Shown: positions 49,405 through 59,043 of the stretch, piece by piece | Layout: each line of letters starts with the position of its first letter | Position numbering within the stretch: position 1 is the stretch's first letter | Assembly (NCBI RefSeq): GCF_039691755.1 | Contig: NZ_CP137552.1 | Span: forward strand, 1,116,001 to 1,180,000 | From: Halomonas sp. Bachu 37 | Lineage (GTDB): Bacteria > Pseudomonadota > Gammaproteobacteria > Pseudomonadales > Halomonadaceae | Direction of reading: 5' to 3' | DNA length: 64,000 nt | Notes under the pieces: generated by a model | What the model was told of the DNA's origin: nothing | What the model saw: only the letters and a program-made list of their open reading frames with translations | Databases searched by the model: none | Program-made: the position numbers and the translations under genes

Positions 49405-50409
49405 TCAAGGCGCATGTAGTACCTGTTCAAGCCTACTTAGCAGAGTGGCACGACGCTCCTCATTCATGAAAGCATGAACAAGGGCGTTTTTGGCCAACTC
49501 AGCGAAGGTTTCCTCCGACCAACCAAATGCTTCCTGACAAGCAATAAAGTTGGTCAACATCCCACCTCCGAAATACGCCGGATCGTCAGAATTGAGTGTT
49601 ACTACCAAGCCTGCTTGCAGCAACTTCGGCAATGGATGCTGCTGAAGGTTACCAACTACCTTGAGACGCACGTTGGAGAGTGGACAGACAGTCAACACCA
49701 CTTTCTCTCTCCGAAGACGCTGAACTAAACCGTCATCTTCCAGACAGCGAACCCCGTGATCAATACGGCAAACTTCGAGAGCATCCAGTGCTTCAACGAT
49801 ATAATCGGAGGGGCCTTCTTCACCGGCGTGGGCGACACGAGGTATTCCCAATTCCTTTGCACGCTTGAATACATGGCCAAATTTACTTGGTGGATTACCG
49901 GCTTCCGCGCTGTCTAGGCCTATCGCATCAAGGTGATGCCAATAAGGGGAAGCACTTTCGAACACCTCCAGCGCTTCTTCTGCTGGCCGATCCCGCAGAA
50001 ACGCCATAATCATGGCGGTTGAGATGCCCAGCTCCTCCTTGGCTTCTTGGCGCGCCCGGTTCAAGCCGTCGAATACCTGTTGTAGTGATACGCCACGCGA
50101 CAAGTGTGCTTGAGGATCGAAGTGCAACTCGATATGGACCACGCCTTCCGCGTGGGCTCGACGGAAATAATCCATCGCCAGGTCAAAAAAGTCCTGTTCC
50201 TTGCGTAATACGCTCATTCCCTGATAATACAAGTCGAGAAAGGACTGCAAATCGGAAAAATCGTAGGCCGCTCTAGCCTCAGCTACAGAAGCATAGGGAA
50301 GACTTATCTGGTTGCGTTCTGCCAAGACAAACATGAGCTCCGGCTCCAGGGAGCCTTCGATATGCAAATGCAACTCGGCCTTGGGCAAGCGTTTGAGAAA
50401 TTCTTGCAT
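49405..50409 (-). CDS. Adenine deaminase (adenosine deaminase superfamily)
   Basis: Zinc amidohydrolase for purine salvage. The 334-residue protein has His14 and His16 in KAELHLHIEG, the catalytic VAHAGEEG, IDHGVRCLEDD and the metal-binding SDDPAYFGG. The combination LHLHIEGSLEPELMFVLAERN and SDDPAYFGGGM fits the proteobacterial adenine deaminase group (type 2 Ade) more than true adenosine deaminase, but the split is not certain. The ATG at 50409 follows GAGGGG. It is upstream of the cyd genes on the same strand, but a gap of about 100 nt separates it from cydC, so it is probably expressed separately. Confidence 0.88.
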   Translation of the reverse strand: MQEFLKRLPKAELHLHIEGSLEPELMFVLAERNQISLPYASVAEARAAYDFSDLQSFLDLYYQGMSVLRKEQDFFDLAMDYFRRAHAEGVVHIELHFDPQAHLSRGVSLQQVFDGLNRARQEAKEELGISTAMIMAFLRDRPAEEALEVFESASPYWHHLDAIGLDSAEAGNPPSKFGHVFKRAKELGIPRVAHAGEEGPSDYIVEALDALEVCRIDHGVRCLEDDGLVQRLRREKVVLTVCPLSNVRLKVVGNLQQHPLPKLLQAGLVVTLNSDDPAYFGGGMLTNFIACQEAFGWSEETFAELAKNALVHAFMNEERRATLLSRLEQVLHAP

Positions 50410-50513
50410 CTCTTTCCCCTCGGGTAAAATTGTATCCTATCGAGAGAAAATCCCTGGCGCCAGAGTCGTTTATCCCCGTTTGCCAACGAAGCCCATTTCT
50501 ATCTATACGCGCT

Positions 50514-52229
50514 TCATCGATTGCTCGCCTCATGCGTTTCCATCCACACACAACGCGATACTTGAGACAAGCGTACATTACCACTTATCTCATGCACGAG
50601 ATAAAGCACCGAGCGTCCAACCAGCCACTTGTCCAGATAACGGGCAACTGTCGTTGCGGTCTCGTTATCCAGGCCGGCAAAAGGTTCATCGAGTATCACC
50701 AAACTAGGATCACGTAATAATAATCTCGCCAAGGCTATCCGCCTTCCCTGCCCCCCCGAAATATCTTGTCCAGCCTCTCGCAATGGAGTGGCAAGGCCTT
50801 GGGGAAGCGCACTTGCCCAATCTCTCAATTCAACCGACTCGAGTACTTGCCACAACCGCATATCACTAGCATTAGAGCAACCGATACGCAGATTTTCCGC
50901 TAATGTAGCATCGAACAACTCAGTGTACTGAGTGAGATAGCCGACCTTCTGACGAAAGTCGCTTTCATCCACTTCGTTGATATCGATTCCCGCAAACAAA
51001 ATTCGCCCTTCGTCAGGCAAGAGCTGACGACTTAACAGTGCCGCGACCGACGATTTTCCGGTACCGGAAGCACCACACAGTGCTACCCGTTCCCCGAGTT
51101 TCAGCTCAAGCGAAAATTTCGAGATCGCAGGAGTCAAGGCATCGGGATAACTCAGCGAGACATCCTCAAGCTGTACATCGAAGGACTCTGGCAAGAAGGT
51201 GCTACGACTTGAACGCCTATTGTCCTGCCCCCGCGCCAATGCATTCAAACGTTCTGCTGCCGCCAAAGTGTTGCCAAAGCGAGTAAAGGCGGCAGGAATA
51301 GCGCTCAAGGCCTCATTGAGCGCCAGCACTGCCAGGACCAGCATGACCATGACCGGGCCAGAAATTGCATCTGCCTGCCAAGCCAACGCCGCAAGCCATA
51401 GCACCGCGATAAGCGCCAGTCCAGAAGCCCAGGCAACCAGGGCATTTCCAGTGGCTGCAATTGTTCCCAAACGGCGCTGTTCGTACTGCATCTCATGCTC
51501 AATTAAATCCACTTGGCTTCGGTGACGAGCGAGACTGCCGTATACTTCCAACTCCGCCATCCCTTGGAGCTGCTCAAGCAGTCGGCCGCGCAACGACTCC
51601 AGTCGCACACCCTGAGCACGGCTTGCCCGCATACCCCACCGTGCCTGTCCGATAACCAGCCATAACCAAGCGCCCGTTAGGATAACACCCAACAACAACC
51701 CAGCCCGCGGCACCCAGAAACCGACGAATAAGGCCAAGCCGATAATACCCGCCAATGCCACGACAGGCGGGGCCACCAACCGCAGGTACAAACTGTCCAA
51801 GGCGTCGATATCCGCGGTCAATCGGCTCAACCAATCACTCGATCGGCGCTGCGCCATTATCAACCTATCTTGGCGTGCCAGAAGCGAAAAGACATGGCCA
51901 CGCAGATCGGACAATAACCGCAACACGGTATCGTGATTGTAGAGACGCTCGATATACCGGGCGACGGTGCGGCTAAGGGCAAAAAAGCGAATTCCGCCAC
52001 CCGGGACATAAACATCGAGAAAAGCGACTCCACCACCCGCTATTACCAGCCCCGTCAAGGCCGCCGAGGTAATGAACCAACCCGAGAGGGCTAGCAAGCC
52101 GATAGCGGATACCAAGGTTACGCCTATCAATAGACTGCCAAGCCATAACCGCTTACGTCGACGCGCAATCAGCGTCCACCACGGTTGCAAGGTATGCCAG
52201 AAAGCCGGACACGACTCACCCTTAGCCAA
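50514..52229 (-). CDS. cydC: Heterodimeric thiol exporter subunit CydC (ABC transporter)
   Basis: One half of the CydDC ABC exporter, which moves glutathione and cysteine to the periplasm and is needed for cytochrome bd assembly. The 571-residue protein has an N-terminal six-helix membrane domain and a C-terminal ATPase with Walker A GASGTGKSS, signature ISGGQGRR and the DEPFAGLD Walker B. The start is TTG, 6 nt after GGGAGG and overlapping cydD by 8 nt, which fits coupled translation. It is the last gene of the cydABDC unit. Confidence 0.93.
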   Translation of the reverse strand: MAKGESCPAFWHTLQPWWTLIARRRKRLWLGSLLIGVTLVSAIGLLALSGWFITSAALTGLVIAGGGVAFLDVYVPGGGIRFFALSRTVARYIERLYNHDTVLRLLSDLRGHVFSLLARQDRLIMAQRRSSDWLSRLTADIDALDSLYLRLVAPPVVALAGIIGLALFVGFWVPRAGLLLGVILTGAWLWLVIGQARWGMRASRAQGVRLESLRGRLLEQLQGMAELEVYGSLARHRSQVDLIEHEMQYEQRRLGTIAATGNALVAWASGLALIAVLWLAALAWQADAISGPVMVMLVLAVLALNEALSAIPAAFTRFGNTLAAAERLNALARGQDNRRSSRSTFLPESFDVQLEDVSLSYPDALTPAISKFSLELKLGERVALCGASGTGKSSVAALLSRQLLPDEGRILFAGIDINEVDESDFRQKVGYLTQYTELFDATLAENLRIGCSNASDMRLWQVLESVELRDWASALPQGLATPLREAGQDISGGQGRRIALARLLLRDPSLVILDEPFAGLDNETATTVARYLDKWLVGRSVLYLVHEISGNVRLSQVSRCVWMETHEASNR

Positions 52230-53913
52230 CGCTCACCTCCCGTAATTCACCTTGATGCATAATAAAAAGACGATCAGCAAAGGCTTTCATCGATGCCGCG
52301 TGCGAGGCGATGATCAGCGTTCGACCTGACTGGACCAGGGCAGCCAAGGCCTGGATTACAATTTTCTCGGTAGCTTCATCCAGGCTCGCGGTAGGCTCAT
52401 CCAGCAATACGACAGGTGCCGAAGATAGGAAAACACGAGCTAGAGCCAGCCGTTGCGCCTGACCTCCCGACAGTCCAGCGCCTTGCTCGCCTACATGTGT
52501 GTTCAGTCCGTCGGACTGGTTTTTGAACAGTTCAGCAAGTGAAACATGTGCCAAGGCTTCCCACATAGCGGCTTCAGTCGCATCGATATCGGCAATCCGC
52601 AGATTATCCGCCACACTTCCGAACAGCTGTAGCGGCTGCTGCCCCAGCCATGCAAAACTGACATTTTCCGCTATCAAGCGCCGCCCCGCTGCTACAGGAA
52701 CGAACCCTGCCAGCAACCGCAGCAGTGTGGTCTTTCCGCCCCCGCTTTTGCCGGTTATCAGCAGCGTTTCTCCCTTGCCCATCGCTAGATTTATTGACGA
52801 CAGAACACGTCCACGCCTTGGATAGCTCACTTCAACAGAGCACAGCTGGACCAAGTAACTCGCGCACTCAGGCGCTGCGACGTCTTGTTCGACCGGCCGA
52901 GAGATGGGCTCGTTTAATAGCGCTACCAGCCCTTCGGCGGCACCGAGAGCGGCCGCACGATCGTGATAGTGCTGGGCCAGCGAGCGAAGAGGCTGAAAGA
53001 ATTCGGGGGCAAGCAGGAGTATGTATAACCCACTGAACAAGGTCAGCTGAGCAGAGGGACCAAAATCGATATAACCGAGTAAGCCAAAACCGATATAGAT
53101 GGCCACCACCGCGATGGCGACAGAAGCGAAGAACTCGAGAACGGCGGAAGAAAGAAAAGCCACGCGTAGTGTCCGCATGCTCAAGCGGCGATATCGATCC
53201 ACGGCACGTTCCACATCATGGGTGGCAGCGGTTGTCTTGTCGAAGAGTTGCAGCGTACTCATGCCCCGCAGGCGGTCGAGAAAATGACCGGAGAGTCGCG
53301 ATACCGCTTCGAATTGATCACGATTGAGTTTCTCGGCGCCCATCCCGACGAGCGCCATGAAAACGGGAATCAGAGGGGCTGAAAGCAGCAGAAACAAGGC
53401 CGCCAGCCAGTCCAGCCATGCCGCTATAGCCAGAACCAAGGCCGGAACCAACACCGCTAACCGCAACTGAGGCAGAAACCGCTGGTAATATCCATCCAAA
53501 GCCTCGACCTGCTCGCTCAACTGATGAGCGATAGCTGCACTGTGGCGTCCACTTCCCACCGGCCCCTGCCGAGAAAGGTGATCGAGCAATTGCGCACGGG
53601 CCACACGACGCACACCGAGGCTGGCAGTCACGGCCTGGGCTTCCTGGTACCACTGGGCAAGACTGCGTAACCCCAGCACTAGCACCAATGCAGCGAACGC
53701 CCAGCCTAGCGCCTCGACAGTACTTTCATGTATCAGTAGCGCACTCACCAGCCAGGCCAGCAATCCCAACTGGATAATCATGAACAGACCTACCAGAAGG
53801 CCAGCCAGGGTTGAAAGCAGAAGCCGCCTCTGCTCGCAGGCCGCCAGCATCCTAAGCCAGCGGCGCGCGTCCAGAGGCGGTTCAGAAGAAGACTGATTTT
53901 CCGAGCTCGCCAT
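52222..53913 (-). CDS. cydD: Heterodimeric thiol exporter subunit CydD (ABC transporter)
   Basis: Partner of CydC. The 563-residue protein has about six membrane helices and an ATPase domain with Walker A GKSGGGKTT, signature LSGGQAQR and DEPTASLD. The ATG at 53913 starts MASSENQSSSEP. It lies only 4 nt after the cydB stop, and the longer frame from 53985 runs back into cydB, so it is rejected. The Shine-Dalgarno sequence is weak, consistent with coupling to cydB. Confidence 0.93.
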   Translation of the reverse strand: MASSENQSSSEPPLDARRWLRMLAACEQRRLLLSTLAGLLVGLFMIIQLGLLAWLVSALLIHESTVEALGWAFAALVLVLGLRSLAQWYQEAQAVTASLGVRRVARAQLLDHLSRQGPVGSGRHSAAIAHQLSEQVEALDGYYQRFLPQLRLAVLVPALVLAIAAWLDWLAALFLLLSAPLIPVFMALVGMGAEKLNRDQFEAVSRLSGHFLDRLRGMSTLQLFDKTTAATHDVERAVDRYRRLSMRTLRVAFLSSAVLEFFASVAIAVVAIYIGFGLLGYIDFGPSAQLTLFSGLYILLLAPEFFQPLRSLAQHYHDRAAALGAAEGLVALLNEPISRPVEQDVAAPECASYLVQLCSVEVSYPRRGRVLSSINLAMGKGETLLITGKSGGGKTTLLRLLAGFVPVAAGRRLIAENVSFAWLGQQPLQLFGSVADNLRIADIDATEAAMWEALAHVSLAELFKNQSDGLNTHVGEQGAGLSGGQAQRLALARVFLSSAPVVLLDEPTASLDEATEKIVIQALAALVQSGRTLIIASHAASMKAFADRLFIMHQGELREVSVG

Positions 53914-53917
53914 AAGG

Positions 53918-54928
53918 CTAATGGTAACCTTCACCCACTCTAACCTTGCCGCGGAATACCCAATAAGACCAGAAGGTATAGCCAAGCACGAATGGCAACA
54001 CGAACAGAACGCCTACCAGCAAGAACAGCTGTGAGCCAGGTGCCGAAGCGGCATCCCATATCGTATAGTCGGGTGGCACGATTATCGGCCAGCGACTCAC
54101 CACCAACCCTAGATAGGTGAATAGGAAAATCCCCAACGTGGCAAGGAACGGCAACATCTCGCGACGCTTGCGCACCGACCAAAAGAGTACAAACATGCAC
54201 AACAGTGTCAGAGCTGGCAATATCCATATCAGGCGAATATTGCCGAACCAGCGCTGCCAGATCTCCGGGTTCACCATGGGTGTCCAGATACTGATGATGG
54301 CAAAGATCACCAGCACCGCCACCATCAGCGGCATGGTCAGTTTGTAGGCCCAGGCCTGAATATATCCTTCCGATTTGAGAATCAACCAGGTGGTGCCCAA
54401 CAAGGCATAACCGATCATGATCCCGATGCCGGTCAGCACCGTGAAAGGTGTCAGCCAGTCGAAGGCACCACCCGTGTAGACACCGTTCTGGGTCTCGAAA
54501 CCCTGAATATAGGTGCCCACTACAGCCCCTTGAGCAAAGGCCGCGATTGCCGACCCCCAACTGAACGCTCTATTCCACAAGCGGCGATTACGGCGGTTAC
54601 GTCGGGACTTGAAACGCAACTCGAAGGCCACTCCACGGAATACCAGGCCCGCCAGCATCAGGAACACGCCGATATACAGCGCGGGCAGAAAGACTGAATA
54701 GACCAGCGGGAATGCACCCAATAGCCCCGCCCCACCCAATACCAACCAGGTTTCGTTACCGTCCCAGATCGGAGCGACGGAATTCATCATCACATCCCGG
54801 GCATCCTCATCGGGAGCGAAGGGGAAGAGAATACCGAGCCCCAGATCAAAGCCATCCATGAGCACATACATCATGATGCCGAAACCGATGATAAGTGCCC
54901 AGACAACCGACAGGTCAAACATTTCCAT
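53918..54928 (-). CDS. cydB: Cytochrome bd-type quinol oxidase subunit II
   Basis: Membrane subunit II of the bd-type terminal oxidase, which reduces oxygen with quinol without pumping protons. The 336-residue protein has eight or more hydrophobic segments and conserved MDGFDLGLG and IWDGNETWLVLGG motifs. The ATG at 54928 is 3 nt after the cydA stop, so the genes are coupled. No separate small subunit (CydX) could be recognised in the 4-nt gap to cydD. Confidence 0.95.
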   Translation of the reverse strand: MEMFDLSVVWALIIGFGIMMYVLMDGFDLGLGILFPFAPDEDARDVMMNSVAPIWDGNETWLVLGGAGLLGAFPLVYSVFLPALYIGVFLMLAGLVFRGVAFELRFKSRRNRRNRRLWNRAFSWGSAIAAFAQGAVVGTYIQGFETQNGVYTGGAFDWLTPFTVLTGIGIMIGYALLGTTWLILKSEGYIQAWAYKLTMPLMVAVLVIFAIISIWTPMVNPEIWQRWFGNIRLIWILPALTLLCMFVLFWSVRKRREMLPFLATLGIFLFTYLGLVVSRWPIIVPPDYTIWDAASAPGSQLFLLVGVLFVLPFVLGYTFWSYWVFRGKVRVGEGYH

Positions 54929-54931
54929 GGT

Positions 54932-56344
54932 TCAGCCCTCCTCTGGGGTGAGGTTGTCGTCCAGCGGGGTGTGGCTTGCCGACCACGGCCGTTTCGGCGT
55001 TTCGAAATCATCGACAAGCTTCTCCTCTTCCTGCTCTTGCATCCCGTAACGAATCACGCGAGTCAGGTAGTAGGTGCCTGCATAAAAGACCACACCATAG
55101 ACGGCGATATAACCGAGCAGCGTAAACAGCGCCATGCCCCCGGTCAGTGAGGGTGTCACCCCTTCAGCGTGCGACATGATGCCATATACCAACCAGGGCG
55201 CTCGGCCCGACTCGGTAACCACCCAACCCGACAGTACAGCAATAAACGGCGTAATCGACATCAAGCGCAGCGTCTGCAGGAATTTCCGCGACTGATAGAC
55301 CTTCCCGCCTCGGCGCAGAAATAGCCCTGTCAACGCTACACCGATCATAAGAAAGCCGAGCCCGACCATGACCCGAAACGCCCAGAACACGATCCATACT
55401 GGTGGTTGCTCTTCCCGAGGGGCCTCAGCAATACCCGGCACCTCCCCTTCCAGCTCATGCGTCAGAATCAAGCTTGCCGCATAGGGAATGCCGAGTTCGA
55501 AACGGTTCTCCTGGCGCTCACGATCCGGCAAGGCAAACAACAGCAGTGGCGCACCTTCCATCGTCTCCCAGTTACCCTCCATGGCTGCCAATTTCGTGGG
55601 TTGGTGCTCGAGTGTATTAAGACCATGAAAATCCCCCACCAGCGCCTGGGTCGGTGTCAGCACCAGCAATAGCCACAGGCACATCGACAACGCCTTGCGA
55701 TTGGCTTGCAAATCGCGATTGATGAGCAGATACCAGGCGCTGACGCCAGCCACCACAAAGCCCCCCGTGATGAACGAAGCGACCGCCATATGAGTCAGTC
55801 GATAGGGAAAGGATGGATTGAAAATCGCTTGAGCCCACGACGTGATATGGAAGACGCCATCCACCACCTCGAACCCAGCCGGGGTATGCATCCAACTGTT
55901 GGCCGCCAGAATCCAGAAAGTCGAAATAAAGGTCCCGAGTGCCACCATGATGGCAGCAAAGAGATGGACGCCTTGTGGCACCTTGCCACGGCCAAACAAC
56001 AACACCCCGAGAAACGCCGCTTCCAGGAAAAATGCGGTGATCACTTCGTAGCTAAGCAGAGGCCCAATGAAGTTCGCAGTCGCCTGTGAGTAATTGCTCC
56101 AGTTGGTCCCGAACTGAAATGACATGACGATTCCCGATACCACGCCCATACCGAAAACCACGGCAAAAACCTTGGTCCATAAAGCCGCGAGCCGGTCCCA
56201 GGCAGGGTTACGTGTCGTATAGAAAAGGCCATGAAGCAGCGCAAGATAGGAAGCCAAACCGATCGTGAAAACAGGAAAAATGGCATGAAACGACACCACG
56301 AAAGCGAACTGTATTCGCGACAGCAGAAGGGGATCTAACTCCAT
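54932..56344 (-). CDS. cydA: Cytochrome bd-type quinol oxidase subunit I, cyanide-insensitive (CioA) type
   Basis: Heme-bearing subunit I. Heme ligands appear as His20 (SFHAIFP), His185 (YRLTHMAV) and Met326 (FRVMVGLG), with Glu100 and Glu108 on the proton path. At 470 residues, with a short loop between residues 231 and 300 (GDFHGLNTLEHQ), it belongs to the short-Q-loop, cyanide-insensitive group rather than the E. coli CydA type (522). The normally conserved GRQPW reads GRAPW at residues 380-384. The ATG at 56344 follows AGGAG. About 80 nt upstream is a TATAAT box. It is the first gene of cydABDC. Confidence 0.95.
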   Translation of the reverse strand: MELDPLLLSRIQFAFVVSFHAIFPVFTIGLASYLALLHGLFYTTRNPAWDRLAALWTKVFAVVFGMGVVSGIVMSFQFGTNWSNYSQATANFIGPLLSYEVITAFFLEAAFLGVLLFGRGKVPQGVHLFAAIMVALGTFISTFWILAANSWMHTPAGFEVVDGVFHITSWAQAIFNPSFPYRLTHMAVASFITGGFVVAGVSAWYLLINRDLQANRKALSMCLWLLLVLTPTQALVGDFHGLNTLEHQPTKLAAMEGNWETMEGAPLLLFALPDRERQENRFELGIPYAASLILTHELEGEVPGIAEAPREEQPPVWIVFWAFRVMVGLGFLMIGVALTGLFLRRGGKVYQSRKFLQTLRLMSITPFIAVLSGWVVTESGRAPWLVYGIMSHAEGVTPSLTGGMALFTLLGYIAVYGVVFYAGTYYLTRVIRYGMQEQEEEKLVDDFETPKRPWSASHTPLDDNLTPEEG

Positions 56345-56515
56345 GATACTCTCCTAGGCCTGTAAGGAGGCTACGACAACACACAGCTTAGATGAGCCTG
56401 TACGGGTGGCAATTATAAGCTCATGTCAGTAGCCGATTAGCTATAGGCAAGAATTCCTTTTTCCTAATACTTTCTTTACCTTATCACGTGGCGCATTGCC
56501 GCAGAAGGCGAAGCC

Positions 56516-57496
56516 TTAACTCCAGGAAGTGAGCACCACACTGACCAGATACGCAGTATAAGCTACATATAACATCGCCAGCACGCCGCCTTCGAGCCGA
56601 TTGATGCGCCGAGTCCGTCCGCGCCAAGCAAAGGCAAACAGCACCATCAGCAACGTCATCACCGCCATTACGCTCCAGTCACGCGTCAGCACCTCATTGC
56701 CAAGCTCAATCGGCGTAATGATACCAGCCAGCCCGACGACACCAAGCGTATTGAAAAGGTTGGAGCCTACGACATTGCCCAGCACCAGGTCATGTTCCTT
56801 GCGTCGCAGGGCACTAATCGAAGAGGCAAGTTCAGGTAATGAAGTACCCACCGCCACGACTGTCAAACCTATCACCAGATCGCTTACCCCGAAAGCCGAT
56901 GCAATCTCCACCGCCCCCCAGACGAGTAAACGTGAGCTTGCCACCAGCAGAACTAGCCCCACCAGTGTCCACACAAGTGCTGCCTTGCGCGACAAGGACT
57001 TATCATTCAGGCTTTCCGAAACTTCATCGATGAGCACATCGGCTTCCTGGCCACGAGCGCGATAGATACTGTAGCCGATGAAAGCCAAGAGCACCGCCAG
57101 CAAGGCAGCGGCTTCCCACCGGCTGATCAACCCATTCCAAAGAAAGACAGCCGAAAGCAGAGTGACCGCTATCAGAACCGGCATCTCCTTGCGGATCACA
57201 CTGGAGTGCACCGCCAGTGGAGCGATCAGAGCTACAACACCAAGGACCAAGCCAATATTGGCAACATTGGAACCATAAGCATTCCCTATCGCCAATCCCG
57301 GATTCCCTTGACTCGCCGCCAACACGGATACCATCATTTCAGGAGCTGAAGTTCCGAAACCGATCACCAGCATGCCGATCAATAAAGGAGACAACCCCAG
57401 CCAGCGGGAAGTGGATGCCGCGCCATCGATAAAACGCTCGGCACTCCAGATCAATAGAATCAGGCCTGCAACTACGGCAAGTATGGGTAAAAGCAT
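56516..57496 (-). CDS. Calcium/sodium antiporter of the CaCA family (YrbG-like)
   Basis: Inner-membrane exchanger with about ten hydrophobic segments and the two inverted alpha repeats of the family: GFGTSAPEMMVS with GNAYGSNVANIG, and AVGTSLPELASS with GNVVGSNLFNTLG. The 326-residue length matches E. coli YrbG (325). The ATG at 57496 lies 7 nt after AAGGA; the longer frame from 57550 overlaps the divergent side and is rejected. The physiological ion pair (Na+/Ca2+ versus K+-dependent) is inferred from the family. It is separate from the cyd operon. Confidence 0.93.
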   Translation of the reverse strand: MLLPILAVVAGLILLIWSAERFIDGAASTSRWLGLSPLLIGMLVIGFGTSAPEMMVSVLAASQGNPGLAIGNAYGSNVANIGLVLGVVALIAPLAVHSSVIRKEMPVLIAVTLLSAVFLWNGLISRWEAAALLAVLLAFIGYSIYRARGQEADVLIDEVSESLNDKSLSRKAALVWTLVGLVLLVASSRLLVWGAVEIASAFGVSDLVIGLTVVAVGTSLPELASSISALRRKEHDLVLGNVVGSNLFNTLGVVGLAGIITPIELGNEVLTRDWSVMAVMTLLMVLFAFAWRGRTRRINRLEGGVLAMLYVAYTAYLVSVVLTSWS

Positions 57497-57702
57497 AGGT
57501 ATTCCTTGAGCAAGCTTTGCATGATCAGTGTCGTTCTCTAGCCGCTGCATCCTTGTGCATTGTTACTACCAGGTCAAGCGCTTGTACGCTAGTTGGGCTA
57601 CTCGCCGCCGGACCAACGGCAGCAAACCGCCTGCAGCCGCATCTTCATAATCGTAGAGAGAAACCTTTGCCAACCCTGCAAAAACCTCACCTATCGGGAA
57701 TC

Positions 57703-59043
57703 TTGCCCCTTCATCCCGAAAGCGCGCCTCAAGTCGACCGCCTACCGCCTGAATCGCAAGGGAGCAGACGACGTTTCAGGGCTTGCCATGAGTGCGACTG
57801 GGTGGTCGCCCTCCCGCCCTTGCGCGGTGGTGAGAAAGCGGATTGTCCACGCTGCAGCCACACCTTGGTCAGGCGCCATCATTTACCTGCGCAACGCAGC
57901 ATGTCGCTTGCCTTGGCTGCCCTGATCGCGCTGGTAATAGCGGTCTCGTTCCCATTTGTCAGTTTCAGCGTTGGCGGCGTAGGTAATCGTATCGAACTTC
58001 CCCAGACCGCCACGACTCTCATCGGCTTTCATCAGCCTTTGGTAGCCATTGCGGTAATCCTGACGATACTCGTGTTACCTGCCCTTTATCTTATGGGGGT
58101 CATCTGGCTGCAATACGGCTTGTTGCGCCAGCATCCTCTACCCGCAAGCCGCGATATCGCGCGCTCACTGTCCCACTTGACCCCTTGGATGATGGCAGAT
58201 GTATTTATCATTGGAGCGTTGGTCAGCCTGATCAAAGTGGCAGGCCTGGCAGATATTGAGCTGGGAGTATCATTCTGGGCATTTTGTATTTTCTCAATGC
58301 TTCTATTGCTGACTACCCAATCGCTCGATTCCGACTGGATGTGGTTCTCCCTGGCGGGAGAACCACTTGCACCGGAGGGCACGCTGACTGGCAGGACGGC
58401 GGCGCCGCAGGGCTTGAGCGGTTGCCCGACCTGCGGCTTGATCAATCGCCTGAGCGATCGTGGAGCCAGTCACTGCCGTCGTTGCCATGAGAAGCTGCAT
58501 CTCCGCTTGCCCCATAGCCTGCAGAGAACCTGGGCCTTGCTGGGTGCCGCCGTGATCATGTATTTTCCCGCCAATATTTACCCCATCATGACAACCACCA
58601 GCCTGGGACATTCAAATCCATCCACCATCATCGGTGGGGTGGTGGAACTGACCCAGATGGGCTCCTGGCCCATTGCCGCCGTGATTTTCATTGCCAGCAT
58701 CATCGTCCCCGTGGGTAAACTGACGGCACTGGCCTGGCTCTGCCTGGTGGTCAAACGAGGCAACAAGCTCAACGTGACCAGCAGAACACGCCTTTATCGA
58801 CTCACCGAATTCATCGGCAGGTGGTCGATGGTGGATGTTTTCGTGGTAGCCATTCTGGTAGCACTGATTCGAGCAGGCTCGTTGATGTCGGTTAACCCGG
58901 GGCCTGCCGCCCTGGCCTTCGGTACCGTAGTGGTATTGACCATGCTGGCGGCGTTGACGTTTGATCCGCGGTTGATCTGGGACACGCCACTACCGCGCAA
59001 ACACCGTTCTCTCTTTTTCTCCAAGGATGCAGTTGATGGATGA
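57703..59043 (+). CDS. pqiA: Intermembrane lipid-transport protein PqiA (paraquat-inducible protein A / LetA family)
   Basis: Inner-membrane protein that pairs with the MCE protein PqiB in lipid movement between membranes. It contains two rubredoxin-like zinc ribbons (CHECDW with CPRCSH, and CPTCGL with CRRCHE), each before a block of four membrane segments. The N-terminus is uncertain. The open frame runs from an ATG at 57517, but conserved sequence begins near FRACHEC. TTG codons at 57667 and 57703 give lengths of 458 and 446 residues, closer to the family norm; I give 57703. Its last 8 nt overlap pqiB, so the operon is translationally coupled. Confidence 0.85.
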   Translation: MPLHPESAPQVDRLPPESQGSRRRFRACHECDWVVALPPLRGGEKADCPRCSHTLVRRHHLPAQRSMSLALAALIALVIAVSFPFVSFSVGGVGNRIELPQTATTLIGFHQPLVAIAVILTILVLPALYLMGVIWLQYGLLRQHPLPASRDIARSLSHLTPWMMADVFIIGALVSLIKVAGLADIELGVSFWAFCIFSMLLLLTTQSLDSDWMWFSLAGEPLAPEGTLTGRTAAPQGLSGCPTCGLINRLSDRGASHCRRCHEKLHLRLPHSLQRTWALLGAAVIMYFPANIYPIMTTTSLGHSNPSTIIGGVVELTQMGSWPIAAVIFIASIIVPVGKLTALAWLCLVVKRGNKLNVTSRTRLYRLTEFIGRWSMVDVFVVAILVALIRAGSLMSVNPGPAALAFGTVVVLTMLAALTFDPRLIWDTPLPRKHRSLFFSKDAVDG

